A program made the translations under genes and the position numbers. Below, one piece after another: positions 27,480 to 41,700 of a stretch of DNA of 64,000 nucleotides. The stretch is from contig JAUIMM010000719.1 in assembly GCA_031769625.1 (NCBI GenBank), positions 1,283,001 to 1,347,000 on the forward strand, written 5' to 3'. Below the pieces are notes generated by a model that saw nothing but the letters and a program-made list of their open reading frames with translations, was not told the origin of the DNA and did not search any database. The DNA is from Taudactylus pleione. Taxonomy: Eukaryota; Chordata; Amphibia; Anura; Myobatrachidae. Numbering within the stretch: the stretch's first letter is position 1; each line of letters opens with the position of its first letter.

Positions 27480-30116
27480 ATGTTCTGTGACTGTATTACA
27501 TTGGCTGATTTTCCTCTGTTCTGTGACTGTATTACATTGGCTGAGTTTCCTCTGGTCTGTGACTGTATTACATTGGCTGAGTTTCCATGTTCTGTGACTG
27601 TATTACATTGGCTGAATTTCCTCTATTCTGTGTCTGTATTACATTAGCTGAGTTTCCTCTGTTCTGTGACTGTATTACATTGGCTGAGTTTCCATGTTCT
27701 GTGACTGTATTACTTTGGCTGAGTTTCCTCTGTTCTGTGACTGTATTACATTGGCTGAGTTTCCTCTATTCGGTGACTGTATTACATTGGCTGATTTTCC
27801 TCTGTTCTGTGACTGTATTACATTGGCTGAGTTTCCATGTTCTGTGACTGTATTACACTGGCTGAGTCTCCATGTTCTGTGACTGTATTACATTGGCTGA
27901 GTTTCCATGTTCTGTGACTGTATTACATTGGCTGAGTTTCCATATTCTGTGACTGTATTACATTGGTTGATTTTCCATGTTCTGTGACTGTATTACATTG
28001 GCTAAGTCTCCATGTTCTGTGACTGTATTACATTGGCTGAGTTTCCATGTTCTGTGACTGTATTACATTGGCTGAGTTTCCTTGTTCTGTGACTGTATTA
28101 CATTGGTTGAGTTTCCATATTCTGTGACTGTATTACATTGGCTGAGTCTCCATGTTCTGTGACAATTACATTGGCTGAGTTTCCATGTTCTGTGACTGTA
28201 TTACATTGGCTGAGTTTCCATATTCTGTGACTTTCTTACATTGGTTGAATTTCGATGTTCTGTGACTGTATTACATTGGCTGAGTCTCCATTTTCTGTGA
28301 CTGTATTACATTGGCTGAGTTTCCATATTCTGTGACTGTATTACATTGGCTGAGTTTCCTCTGTTCTGTGACTTTATTACATTGGTTGAGTTTCCATGTT
28401 CTGTGACTGTATTACATTGGCTGAGTCTCCATTTTCTGTGACTGTATTACATTGGCTGAGTTTCCATGTTCTGTGACTGTATTACATTGGCTGATTTTCC
28501 ATGTTCTGTGACTGTATTACATTGGCTGAGTTTCCATGTTCTGTGACTTTATTACATTGGTTGAGTTTCCATGTTCTGTGACTGTATTACATTGGCTGAG
28601 TCTCCATTTTCTGTGACTGTATTACATTGGCTGAGTCTCCATGTTCTGTGACTGTATTACATTGGCTGATTTTCCATGTTCTGTGACTGTATTACATTGG
28701 CTGATTTTCCTCTGTTCTGTGACTGTATTACATTGGCTGAGTTTCCATGTTCTGTGACTGTATTACTTTGGCTGTGTTTCCATGTTCTGTGACTTTATTA
28801 CATTGGCTGAGTTTCCATGTTCTGTGACTGTATTACAATGGCTGAGTTTCCATGTTCTGTGACTGTACTACATTGGCTGAGATTCCATGTTCTGTGACTG
28901 TATTACAGGGGCTGAGTTTCCATGTTCTGTGACTGTATTACATTGGCTGAGTTTCCATGTTCTGTGACTGTATTACATTGGCTGTGTTTCCATGTTCTGT
29001 GACTTTATTACATTGGCTGAGTTTCCAGGTTCTGTGACTGTATAACAGGGGCTGAGTTTCCATGTTCTGTGACTGTATTACATTGGCTGAGTTTCCTCTG
29101 TTCTGTGACTGTATTACATTGGCTGAGTTTCCTATGTTCTGTGACTGTATTACATTGGTTGAGTTTCCTCTGTTCTGTGACTGTATTACATTGGTTGAGT
29201 TTCCATGTTCTGTGACTGTATTACATTGGCTGAGTTTCCTCTGTTCTGTGACTGTATTACATTGGCTGAGTTTCCATGTTCTGTGACTGTATTACATTGG
29301 CTAAGTTTCCATGTTCTGTGACTGTATTACATTGGCTGAGTTTCCTTGTTCTGTGACTGTATTACATTGGCTGAGTTTCCATGTTCTATGACTGTATTAC
29401 ATTGGCTAAGTTTCCATGTTCTGTGACTGTTTTACATGGGCTGAGTTTCCTTGTTCTGTGACTGTATTACATGGGCTGAGTTTCCATGTTCTGTGACTGT
29501 ATTACATTGGCTGAGTTTCCTCTGTTCTGTGACTGTATTACATTGGCTGAGTTTCCATGTTCTGTGACTGTATTACATTGGCTGTGTTTCCATGTTCTGT
29601 GACTTTATTACATTGGCTGAGTTTCCATGTTCTGTGACTGTATTACAGGAGCTGAGTTTCCATGTTCTGTGACTGTATTACATTGGCTGAGTTTCCATGT
29701 TCTGTGACTGTATTACATTGGCTGTGTTTCCATGTTCTGTGACTTTATTACATTGGCTGAGTTTCCAAGTTCTGTAACTGTATTACATTGGCTGAGTTTC
29801 CATGTTCTGTGACTGTATTACATTGGCTGAGTTTCCATGTTCTGTGACTGTACTACGTTGGCTGAGATTCCATGTTCTGTGACTGTATTACATTGGCTGA
29901 GTTTCCATGTTCTGTGACTTTATTACATTGGCAGACTTTCCATGTTCTGTGACTGTATTACATTGGCTGAGTTTCCATGTTCTGTGACTGTATTACATTG
30001 GCTGTGTTTCCATGTTCTGTGACTTTATTACATTGGTTGAGTTTCCATGTTCTGTGACTGTATTACAGGGGCTGAGTTTCCATGTTCTGTGACTGTATTA
30101 CATCGGTTGAGTTAAC
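27480..30116 (+). repeat. Shortened HOR unit 7 (2,637 bp), module B missing
   Basis: Module A (27480-27882) and the GTGACAATTAC segment are followed by a direct junction near 28535-28560 into the region just before module C. Module C at 29062-29286 has one 36-mer fewer than in units 1-5. The tail (CAGGAG, AAGTTCTGTAACTG, TACTACGTTGG, GGCAGAC) is complete. The interval from C to the next A is 1,055 bp, identical to unit 8 and 36 bp shorter than in unit 5, matching the missing 36-mer. Confidence 0.82.
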
Positions 30117-33100
30117 ATGTTCTGTGACTGTATTACATTGGCTGATTTTCCTCTGTTCTGTGACTGTATTACATTGGCTGAGTTTCCTCTGGTCTGTGAC
30201 TGTATTACATTGGCTGAGTTTCCATGTTCTGTGACTGTATTACATTGGCTGAGTTTCCTCTATTCTGTGTCTGTATTACATTGGCTGAGTTTCCTCTGTT
30301 CTGTGACTGTATTACATTGGCTGAGTTTCCATGTTCTGTGACTGTATTACTTTGGCTGAGTTTCCTCTGTTCTGTGACTGTATTACATTGGCTGAGTTTC
30401 CTCTATTCGGTGACTGTATTACATTGGCTGATTTTCCTCTGTTCTGTGACTGTATTACATTGGCTGAGTTTCCATGTTCTGTGACTGTATTACACTGGCT
30501 GAGTCTCCATGTTCTGTGACTGTATTACATTGGCTGAGTTTCCATGTTCTGTGACTGTATTACATTGGCTGAGTTTCCATATTCTGTGACTGTATTACAT
30601 TGGTTGATTTTCCATGTTCTGTGACTGTATTACATTGGCTAAGTCTCCATGTTCTGTGACTGTATTACATTGGCTGAGTTTCCATGTTCTGTGACTGTAT
30701 TACATTGGCTGAGTTTCCTTGTTCTGTGACTGTATTACATTGGTTGAGTTTCCATATTCTGTGACTGTATTACATTGGCTGAGTCTCCATGTTCTGTGAC
30801 AATTACATTGGCTGAGTTTCCATGTTCTGTGACTGTATTACATTGGCTGAGTTTCCATATTCTGTGACTTTATTACATTGGTTGAATTTCGATGTTCTGT
30901 GACTGTATTACATTGGCTGAGTCTCCATTTTCTGTGACTGTATTACATTGGCTGAGTTTCCATATTCTGTGACTGTATTACATTGGCTGAGTTTCCTCTG
31001 TTCTGTGACTTTATTACATTGGTTGAGTTTCCATGTTCTGTGACTGTATTACATTGGCTGAGTCTCCATTTTCTGTGACTGTATTACATTGGCTGAGATT
31101 CCATGTTCTGTGACTGTATTACATTGGCTGATTTTCCATGTTCTGTGACTGTATTACATTGGCTGAGTTTCCATGTTCTGTGACTGTATTACATTGGCTG
31201 TGTTTCCATGTTCTGTGACTTTATTACATTGGCTGAGTTTCCATGTTCTGTGACTGTATTACAGGGGCTGAGTTAACATGTTCTGTGACTGTATTACATT
31301 GGCTGAGTTTCCATGTTCTGTGACTGTATTACATTGGCTGATTTTCCATGTTCTGTGACTGTATTACATTGGCTGAGTTTCCATATTCTGTGACTGTATT
31401 ACATTGGTTGATTTTCCATGTTCTGTGACTGTATTACATTGGCTAAGTCTCCATGTTCTGTGACTGTATTACATTGGCTGAGTTTCCATGTTCTGTGACT
31501 GTATTACATTGGCTGAGTTTCCTTGTTCTGTGACTGTATTACATTGGTTGAGTTTCCATATTCTGTGACTGTATTACATTGGCTGAGTCTCCATGTTCTG
31601 TGACAATTACATTGGCTGAGTTTCCATGTTCTGTGACTGTATTACATTGGCTGAGTTTCCATATTCTGTGACTTTCTTACATTGGTTGAATTTCGATGTT
31701 CTGTGACTGTATTACATTGGCTGAGTCTCCATTTTCTGTGACTGTATTACATTGGCTGAGTTTCCATATTCTGTGACTGTATTACATTGGCTGAGTTTCC
31801 TCTGTTCTGTGACTTTATTACATTGGTTGAGTTTCCATGTTCTGTGACTGTATTACATTGGCTGAGTCTCCATTTTCTGTGACTGTATTACATTGGCTGA
31901 GTTTCCATGTTCTGTGACTGTATTACATTGGCTGATTTTCCATGTTCTGTGACTGTATTACATTGGCTGAGTTTCCATGTTCTGTGACTTTATTACATTG
32001 GTTGAGTTTCCATGTTCTGTGACTGTATTACATTGGCTGAGTCTCCATTTTCTGTGACTGTATTACATTGGCTGAGTCTCCATGTTCTGTGACTGTATTA
32101 CATTGGCTGATTTTCCATGTTCTGTGACTGTATTACATTGGCTGATTTTCCTCTGTTCTGTGACTGTATTACATTGGCTCAGTTTCCATGTTCTGTGACT
32201 GTATTACTTTGGCTGTGTTTCCATGTTCTGTGACTTTATTACATTGGCTGAGTTTCCATGTTCTGTGACTGTATTACAATGGCTGAGTTTCCATGTTCTG
32301 TGACTGTACTACATTGGCTGAGATTCCATGTTCAGTGACTGTATTACAGGGGCTGAGTTTCCATGTTCTGTGACTGTATTACATTGGCTGAGTTTCCATG
32401 TTCTGTGACTGTATTACATTGGCTGTGTTTCCATGTTCTGTGACTTTATTACATTGGCTGAGTTTCCAGGTTCTGTGACTGTATTACAGGGGCTGAGTTT
32501 CCATGTTCTGTGACTGTATTACATTGGCTGAGTTTCCTCTGTTCTGTGACTGTATTACATTGGCTGAGTTTCCTCTGTTCTGTGACTGTATTACATTGGT
32601 TGAGTTTCCTCTGTTCTGTGACTGTATTACATTGGTTGAGTTTCCATGTTCTGTGACTGTATTACATTGGCTGAGTTTCCTCTGTTCTGTGACTGTATTA
32701 CATTGGCTGAGTTTCCATGTTCTGTGACTGTATTACATTGGCTAAGTTTCCATGTTCTGTGACTGTATTACATTGGCTGAGTTTCCTTGTTCTGTGACTG
32801 TATTACATTGGCTGAGTTTCCATGTTCTATGACTGTATTACATTGGCTAAGTTTCCATGTTCTGTGACTGTTTTACATGGGCTGAGTTTCCTTGTTCTGT
32901 GACTGTATTACATGGGCTGAGTTTCCATGTTCTGTGACTGTATTACATTGGCTGAGTTTCCTCTGTTCTGTGACTGTATTACATTGGCTGAGTTTCCATG
33001 TTCTGTGACTGTATTACATTGGCTGTGTTTCCATGTTCTGTGACTTTATTACATTGGCTGAGTTTCCATGTTCTGTGACTGTATTACAGGAGCTGAGTTT

Positions 33101-33557
33101 CCATGTTCTGTGACTGTATTACATTGGCTGAGTTTCCATGTTCTGTGACTGTATTACATTGGCTGTGTTTCCATGTTCTGTGACTTTATTACATTGGCTG
33201 AGTTTCCAAGTTCTGTAACTGTATTACATTGGCTGAGTTTCCATGTTCTGTGACTGTATTACATTGGCTGAGTTTCCATGTTCTGTGACTGTACTACATT
33301 GGCTGAGATTCCATGTTCTGTGACTGTATTACATTGGCTGAGTTTCCATGTTCTGTGACTTTATTACATTGGCAGACTTTCCATGTTCTGTGACTGTATT
33401 ACATTGGCTGAGTTTCCATGTTCTGTGACTGTATTACATTGGCTGTGTTTCCATGTTCTGTGACTTTATTACATTGGTTGAGTTTCCATGTTCTGTGACT
33501 GTATTACAGGGGCTGAGTTTCCATGTTCTGTGACTGTATTACATCGGTTGAGTTAAC
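30117..33557 (+). repeat. HOR unit 8 (3,441 bp) with 804-bp internal duplication
   Basis: This equals unit 7 plus 804 bp. The extra segment is a second pass through the CCATATTC / GATTTTCC / CTAAGTCTCC / CCTTG / GTGACAATTAC / TTTCTTAC series: GACAATTAC lies at 30799 and again at 31603, exactly 804 bp apart (23 monomers). The repeat is entered through a CAGGGGCTGAGTTAAC junction (GTTAAC 31272). Module C is at 32503-32727, 3,441 bp from that of unit 7. Confidence 0.85.
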
Positions 33558-34928
33558 ATGTTCTGTGACTGTATTACATTGGCTGATTTTCCTCTGTTCT
33601 GTGACTGTATTACATTGGCTGAGTTTCCTCTGGTCTGTGACTGTATTACATTGGCTGAGTTTCCATGTTCTGTGACTGTATTACATTGGCTGAGTTTCCT
33701 CTATTCTGTGTCTGTATTACATTGGCTGAGTTTCCTCTGTTCTGTGACTGTATTACATTGGCTGAGTTTCCATGTTCTGTGACTGTATTACTTTGGCTGA
33801 GTTTCCTCTGTTCTGTGACTGTATTACATTGGCTGAGTTTCCTCTATTCGGTGACTGTATTACATTGGCTGATTTTCCTCTGTTCTGTGACTGTATTACA
33901 TTGGCTGAGTTTCCATGTTCTGTGACTGTATTACACTGGCTGAGTCTCCATGTTCTGTGACTGTATTACATTGGCTGAGTTTCCATGTTCTGTGACTGTA
34001 TTACATTGGCTGAGTTTCCATATTCTGTGACTGTATTACATTGGTTGATTTTCCATGTTCTGTGACTGTATTACATTGGCTAAGTCTCCATGTTCTGTGA
34101 CTGTATTACATTGGCTGAGTTTCCATGTTCTGTGACTGTATTACATTGGCTGAGTTTCCTTGTTCTGTGACTGTATTACATTGGTTGAGTTTCCATATTC
34201 TGTGACTGTATTACATTGGCTGAGTCTCCATGTTCTGTGACAATTAAATTGGCTGAGTTTCCATGTTCTGTGACTGTATTACATTGGCTGAGTTTCCATA
34301 TTCTGTGACTTTCTTACATTGGTTGAATTTCGATGTTCTGTGACTGTATTACATTGGCTGAGTCTCCATTTTCTGTGACTGTATTACATTGGCTGAGTTT
34401 CCATATTCTGTGACTGTATTACATTGGCTGAGTTTCCTCTGTTCTGTGACTTTATTACATTGGTTGAGTTTCCATGTTCTGTGACTGTATTACATTGGCT
34501 GAGTCTCCATTTTCTGTGACTGTATTACATTGGCTGAGATTCCATGTTCTGTGACTGTATTACATTGGCTGATTTTCCATGTTCTGTGACTGTATTACAT
34601 TGGCTGAGTTTCCATGTTCTGTGACTGTATTACATTGGCTGTGTTTCCATGTTCTGTGACTTTATTACATTGGCTGAGTTTCCATGTTCTGTGACTGTAT
34701 TACAGGGGCTGAGTTAACATGTTCTGTGACTGTATTACATTGGCTGAGTTTCCATGTTCTGTGACTGTATTACATTGGCTGATTTTCCATGTTCTGTGAC
34801 TGTATTACATTGGCTGAGTTTCCATGTTCTGTGACTGTATTACATTGGCTGTGTTTCCATGTTCTGTGACTTTAATACATTGGCTGAGTTTCCATGTTCT
34901 GTGACTGTATTACATTGGCTGAGTTTCC
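33558..34928 (+). repeat. Truncated HOR unit 9 (1,371 bp)
   Basis: It has the same order and length as unit 6, but with two private changes: GACAATTAAATTGG at 34241 and TTTAATACATTGG near 34873. The CAGGGGCTGAGTTAAC junction has its GTTAAC at 34713. The next module A is reached through a plain ATTGGCTGAGTTTCC monomer, so the usual ATCGGTTGAGTTAAC leader is missing at 34923. All these peculiarities are shared with 46137-46948. Confidence 0.85.
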
Positions 34929-35914
34929 ATGTTCTGTGACTGTATTACATTGGCTGATTTTCCTCTGTTCTGTGACTGTATTACATTGGCTGAGTTTCCT
35001 CTGGTCTGTGACTGTATTACATTGGCTGAGTTTCCATGTTCTGTGACTGTATTACATTGGCTGAGTTTCCTCTATTCTGTGTCTGTATTACATTGGCTGA
35101 GTTTCCTCTGTTCTGTGACTGTATTACATTGGCTGAGTTTCCATGTTCTGTGACTGTATTACTTTGACTGAGTTTCCTCTGTTCTGTGACTGTATTACAT
35201 TGGCTGAGTTTCCTCTATTCGGTGACTGTATTACATTGGCTGATTTTCCTCTGTTCTGTGACTGTATTACATTGGCTGAGTTTCCATGTTCTGTGACTGT
35301 ATTACACTGGCTGAGTCTCCATGTTCTGTGACTGTATTACATTGGCTGAGTTTCCATGTTCTGTGACTGTATTACATTGGCTGAGTTTCCATATTCTGTG
35401 ACTGTATTACATTGGTTGTTTTTCCATGTTCTGTGACTGTATTACATTGGCTAAGTCTCCATGTTCTGTGACTGTATTACATTGGCTGAGTTTCCATGTT
35501 CTGTGACTGTATTACATTGGCTGAGTTTCCTTGTTCTGTGACTGTATTACATTGGTTGAGTTTCCATATTCTGTGACTGTATTACATTGGCTGAGTCTCC
35601 ATGTTCTGTGACAATTACATTGGCTGAGTTTCCATGTTCTGTGACTGTATTACATTGGCTGAGTTTCCATATTCTGTGACTTTCTTACATTGGTTGAATT
35701 TCGATGTTCTGTGACTGTATTACATTGGCTGAGTCTCCATTTTCTGTGACTGTATTACATTGGCTGAGTTTCCATATTCTGTGACTGTATTACATTGGCT
35801 GAGTTTCCTCTGTTCTGTGACTTTATTACATTGGTTGAGTTTCCATGTTCTGTGACTGTATTACATTGGCTGAGTCTCCATTTTCTGTGACTGTATTACA
35901 TTGGCTGAGTTTCC
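34117..35914 (+). repeat. 1.8-kb segment duplicated 12,020 bp downstream (left copy)
   Basis: Positions 34117-35914 match 46137-47934 at a constant shift of 12,020 bp. The copies share private variants found nowhere else that I could see: GACAATTAAATTGG (34241/46261), TTTAATACATTGG (34873/46893), and a module A without the GTTAAC leader (34929/46949). TACTTTGACTGAG (about 35160/47180) is also shared, and with 38889 as well. I saw one difference, a T at 35420 where the other copy has A. The limits are set by GGCTGAG/GGCGGAG on the left and CCTCTA/CCATG on the right. Confidence 0.88.
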
Positions 35915-38781
35915 TCTATTCTGTGACTGTATTACATTGGCTGAGTTTCCTCTGTTCTGTGACTGTATTACATTGGCTGAGTTTCCATGTTCTGTGACTG
36001 TATTACATTGGCTGAGTCTCCATGTTCTGTGACTGTATTACATTGGCTGAGTCTCCATGTTCTGTGACTGTATTACATTGGCTGAGTTTCCTCTGTTCTG
36101 TGACTGTATGACATTGGTTTAGTTTCCATGTTCTGTGACTGTATTACATTGGTTGAGTCTCCAAGTTCTGTGACTGTATTACATTGGCTGAGTTTCCATG
36201 TTCTGTGACTGTATTACATTGGCTGAGTTTCCATGTTCTGTGACTTTATTATATTGGCTGAGCTTCCATGTTCTGTGACTTTATTACATTGGCTGATTTT
36301 CCATGTTCTGTGACTGTATTACATTGGTTGAGTTTCCATGTTCTATGACTGTATTACATTGGCTGAGTTTCCATGTTCTGTGACTGTATTACATTGGCGG
36401 AGTTTCCATGTTCTGTGACTTTATTATATTGGCTGAGCTTCCATCTTCTGTGACTTTATTACATTGGCTGATTTTCCATGTTCTGTAACTGTATTACATT
36501 GGCAGAGTTTCCCTGTTCTGTGACTTTATTACATTGGCTGAGTTTCCATGTTCTTTGACTTTATTACATTGGCCGAGTTTTGTTCTGTGACTGTATTACA
36601 TTGGCTGATTTTCCTCTGTTCTGTGACTGTATTACATTGGCTGAGTTTCCATGTTCTGTGACTGTATTACATTGGCTGAGTCTCCATGTTCTGTGACTGT
36701 ATTACATTGGCTGAGTTTCCATGTTCTGTGACTGTATTACATTGGCTAAGTTTCCATATTCTGTGACTGTATTACATTGTTTGATTTTCCATGTTCTGTG
36801 ACTGTATTACATTGCCCTAAGTCTCCATGTTCTGTGACTGTATTACATTGGCTGAGTTTCCATGTTCTGTGACTGTATTACATTGGCTGAGTTTCCTTGT
36901 TCTGTGACTGTATTACATTGGTTGAGTTTCCATATTCTGTGACTGTATTACATTGGCTGAGTCTCCATGTTCTGTGACTATTACATTGGCTGAGTTTCCA
37001 AGTTCTGTGACTGTATTACATTGGTTGAGTCTCCAAGTTCTGTGACTGTATTACATTGGCTGAGTTTCCATGTTCTGTGACTGTATTACATTGGCTGAGT
37101 TTCCATGTTCTGTGACTTTATTACATTGGCTGATTTTCCATGTTCTGTGACTGTATTACATTGGTTGAGTTTCCATGTTCTATGACTGTATTACATTGGC
37201 TGAGTTTCCATGTTCTGTGACTGTATTACATTGGCGGAGTTTCCATGTTCTGTGACTTTATTATATTGGCTGAGCTTCCATGTTCTGTGACTTTATTACA
37301 TTGGCTGATTTTCCATGTTCTGTAACTGTATTACATTGGCAGAGTTTCCCTGTTCTGTGACTTTATTACATTGGCTGAGTTTCCATGTTCTTTGACTTTA
37401 TTACATTGGCCGAGTTTTGTTCTGTGACTGTATTACATTGGCTGATTTTCCTCTGTTCTGTGACTGTATTACATTGGCTGAGTTTCCATGTTCTGTGACT
37501 GTATTACATTGGCTGAGTCTCCATGTTCTGTGACTGTATTACATTGGCTGAGTTTCCATGTTCTGTGACTGTATTACATTGGCTGAGTTTCCATATTCTG
37601 TGACTGTATTACATTGGTTGATTTTCCATGTTCTGTGACTGTATTACATTGGCTAAGTCTCCATGTTCTGTGACTGTATTACATTGGCTGAGTTTCCATG
37701 TTCTGTGACTGTATTACATTGGCTGAGTTTCCTTGTTCTGTGACTGTATTACATTGGTTGAGTTTCCATATTCTGTGACTGTATTACATTGGCTGAGTCT
37801 CCATGTTCTGTGACTATTACATTGGCTGAGTTTCCATGTTCTGTGACTGTATTACATTGGCTGAGTTTCCATATTCTGTGACTTTCTTACATTGGTTGAA
37901 TTTCGATGTTCTGTGACTGTATTACATTGGCTGAGTCTCCATTTTCTGTGACTTTATTACATTGGCTGAGTTTCCATGTTCTGTGACTGTATTACATTGG
38001 CTGAGTTTCCTTGTTCTGTGACTGTATTACATTGGCTGAATTTCCATGTTCTGTGACTGTATTACATTGGCTAAGTTTCCATGTTCTGTGACTGTATTAC
38101 ATGGGCTGAGTTTCCTTGTTCTGTGACTGTATTACATTGGCTGAGTTTCCATGTTCTGTGACTGTATTACATTGGCTGAGTTTCCTCTGTTCTGTGACTG
38201 TATTACATTGGCTGAGTTTCCATGTTCTGTGACTGTATTACATTGGCTGTGTTTCCATGTTCTGTGACTTTATTACATTGGCTGAGTTTCCATGTTCTGT
38301 GACTGTATTACAGGAGCTGAGTTTCCATGTTCTGTGACTGTATTACATTGGCTGAGTTTCCATGTTCTGTGACTGTATTACATTGGCTGTGTTTCCATGT
38401 TCTGTGACTTTATTACATTGGCTGAGTTTCCAAGATCTGTAACTGTATTACATTGGCTGAGTTTCCATGTTCTGTGACTGTATTACATTGGCTGAGTTTC
38501 CATGTTCTGTGACTGTACTACATTGGCTGAGATTCCATGTTCTGTGACTGTATTACATTGGCTGAGTTTCCATGTTCTGTGACTTTATTACATTGGCAGA
38601 CTTTCCATGTTCTGTGACTGTATTACATTGGCTGAGTTTCCATGTTCTGTGACTGTATTACATTGGCTGTGTTTCCATGTTCTGTGACTTTATTACATTG
38701 GTTGAGTTTCCATGTTCTGTGACTGTATTACAGGGGCTGAGTTTCCATGTTCTGTGACTGTATTACATCGGTTGAGTTAAC
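34929..38781 (+). repeat. HOR unit 10 (3,853 bp), start of the AGATCT family
   Basis: Module A (34929-35331) is followed by the GTGACAATTAC segment. The unit enters the second half of module B at about 35911 (CCTCTATTCTG); relative to unit 11, 246 bp (seven monomers) are missing at this junction. TATGACATTGGTTTAG (36111), TTATATTGG, GGCGGAG and GGCAGAGTTTCCCTG monomers follow, then two GGCCGAG deletion monomers (36571, 37408) bounding the 837-bp duplication. The tail carries AAGATCTGTAACTG (AGATCT at 38433) in place of AAGTTCTGTAACTG. Module C is absent. Confidence 0.82.
36571..37407 (+). repeat. 837-bp tandem duplication, first locus
   Basis: The 32-bp deletion monomer GGCCGAGTTTTGTTCTG lies at 36571 and again at 37408, and the 837 bp between them repeat the series that follows 37408. 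The first copy is recognisable by GGCTAAGTTTCCATATTC, ATTGTTTGATT and the one-base insertion ATTGCCCTAAG (36811); the following copy has the ordinary forms. The first copy ends by running from ACTATTAC directly into CCAAG/TTGGTTGAGTCTCCAAG. The whole arrangement recurs at 42807 and 48837. Confidence 0.9.
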
Positions 38782-41700
38782 ATGTTCTGTGACTGTATTA
38801 CATTGGCTGATTTTCCTCTGTTCTGTGACTGTATTACATTGGCTGAGTTTCCTCTGTTCTGTGACTGTATTACATTGGCTGAGTTTCCATGTTCTGTGAC
38901 TGTATTACTTTGACTGAGTTTCCTCTGTTCTGTGACTGTATTACATTGGCTGAGTTTCCTCTATTCGGTGACTGTATTACATTGGCTGATTTTCCTCTGT
39001 TCTGTGACTGTATTACATTGGCTGAGTTTCCATGTTCTGTGACTGTATTACACTGGCTGAGTCTCCATGTTCTGTGACTGTATTACATTGGCTGAGTTTC
39101 CATGTTCTGTGACTGTATTACATTGGCTGAGTTTCCATATTCTGTGACTGTATTACATTGGTTGATTTTCCATGTTCTGTGACTGTATTACATTGGCTAA
39201 GTCTCCATGTTCTGTGACTGTATTACATTGGCTGAGTTTCCATGTTCTGTGACTGTATTACATTGGCTGAGTTTCCTTGTTCTGTGACTGTATTACATTG
39301 GTTGAGTTTCCATATTCTGTGACTGTATTACATTGGCTGAGTCTCCATGTTCTGTGACAATTACATTGGCTGAGTTTCCATGTTCTGTGACTGTATTACA
39401 TTGGCTGAGTTTCCATATTCTGTGACTTTCTTACATTGGTTGAATTTCGAAGTTCTGTGACTGTATTACATTGGCTGAGTCTCCATTTTCTGTGACTGTA
39501 TTACATTGGCTGAGTTTCCATATTCTGTGACTGTATTACATTGGCTGAGTTTCCTCTGTTCTGTGACTTTATTACATTGGTTGAGTTTCCATGTTCTGTG
39601 ACTGTATTACATTGGCTGAGTCTCCATTTTCTGTGACTGTATTACATTGGCTGAGTTTCCATGTTCTGTGACTGTATTACTTTGGCTGATTTTCCATGTT
39701 CTGTGACTGTATTACATTGGCTGATTTTCCATGTTCTGTGACTGTATTACATTGGCTGTGTTTCCATGTTCTGTGACTTTATTACATTGGCTGAGTTTCC
39801 ATGTTCTGTGACTGTATTACAGGGGCTGAGTTTCCATGTTCTGTGACTGTATTACATTGGCTGAGTTTCCTCTGTTCTGTGACTGTCTTACATTGGCTGT
39901 GTTTCCTCTATTCTGTGACTGTATTACATTGGCTGAGTTTCCTCTGTTCTGTGACTGTATTACATTGGCTGAGTTTCCATGTTCTGTGACTGTATTACAT
40001 TGGCTGAGTCTCCATGTTCTGTGACTGTATTACATTGGCTGAGTCTCCATGTTCTGTGACTGTATTACATTGGCTGAGTTTCCTCTGTTCTGTGACTGTA
40101 TGACATTGGTTTAGTTTCCATGTTCTGTGACTGTATTACATTGGTTGAGTCTCCAAGTTCTGTGACTGTATTACATTGGCTGAGTTTCCATGTTCTGTGA
40201 CTGTATTACATTGGCTGAGTTTCCATGTTCTGTGACTTTATTATATTGGCTGAGCTTCCATGTTCTGTGACTTTATTACATTGGCTGATTTTCCATGTTC
40301 TGTGACTGTATTACATTGGTTGAGTTTCCATGTTCTATGACTGTATTACATTGGCTGAGTTTCCATGTTCTGTGACTGTATTACATTGGCGGAGTTTCCA
40401 TGTTCTGTGACTTTATTATATTGGCTGAGCTTCCATGTTCTGTGACTTTATTACATTGGCTGATTTTCCATGTTCTGTAACTGTATTACATTGGCAGAGT
40501 TTCCCTGTTCTGTGACTTTATTACATTGGCTGAGTTTCCATGTTCTTTGACTTTATTACATTGGCCGAGTTTTGTTCTGTGACTGTATTACATTGGCTGA
40601 TTTTCCTCTGTTCTGTGACTGTATTACATTGGCTGAGTTTCCATGTTCTGTGACTGTATTACATTGGCTGAGTCTCCATGTTCTGTGACTGTATTACATT
40701 GGCTGAGTTTCCATGTTCTGTGACTGTATTACATTGGCTGAGTTTCCATATTCTGTGACTGTATTACATTGGTTGATTTTCCATGTTCTGTGACTGTATT
40801 ACATTGGCTAAGTCTCCATGTTCTGTGACTGTATTACATTGGCTGAGTTTCCATGTTCTGTGACTGTATTACATTGGCTGAGTTTCCTTGTTCTGTGACT
40901 GTATTACATTGGTTGAGTTTCCATATTCTGTGACTGTATTACATTGGCTGAGTCTCCATGTTCTGTGACTATTACATTGGCTGAGTTTCCATGTTCTGTG
41001 ACTGTATTACATTGGCTGAGTTTCCATATTCTGTGACTTTCTTACATTGGTTGAATTTCGATGTTCTGTGACTGTATTACATTGGCTGAGTCTCCATTTT
41101 CTGTGACTTTATTACATTGGCTGAGTTTCCATGTTCTGTGACTGTATTACATTGGCTGAGTTTCCTTGTTCTGTGACTGTATTACATTGGCTGAATTTCC
41201 ATGTTCTGTGACTGTATTACATTGGCTAAGTTTCCATGTTCTGTGACTGTATTACATGGGCTGAGTTTCCTTGTTCTGTGACTGTATTACATTGGCTGAG
41301 TTTCCATGTTCTGTGACTGTATTACATTGGCTGAGTTTCCTCTGTTCTGTGACTGTATTACATTGGCTGATTTTCCATGTTCTGTGACTGTATTACATTG
41401 GCTGTGTTTCCATGTTCTGTGACTTTATTACATTGGCTGAGTTTCCATGTTCTGTGACTGTATTACAGGAGCTGAGTTTCCATGTTCTGTGACTGTATTA
41501 CATTGGCTGAGTTTCCATGTTCTGTGACTGTATTACATTGGCTGTGTTTCCATGTTCTGTGACTTTATTACATTGGCTGAGTTTCCAAGATCTGTAACTG
41601 TATTACATTGGCTGAGTTTCCATGTTCTGTGACTGTATTACATTGGCTGAGTTTCCATGTTCTGTGACTGTACTACATTGGCTGAGATTCCATGTTCTGT

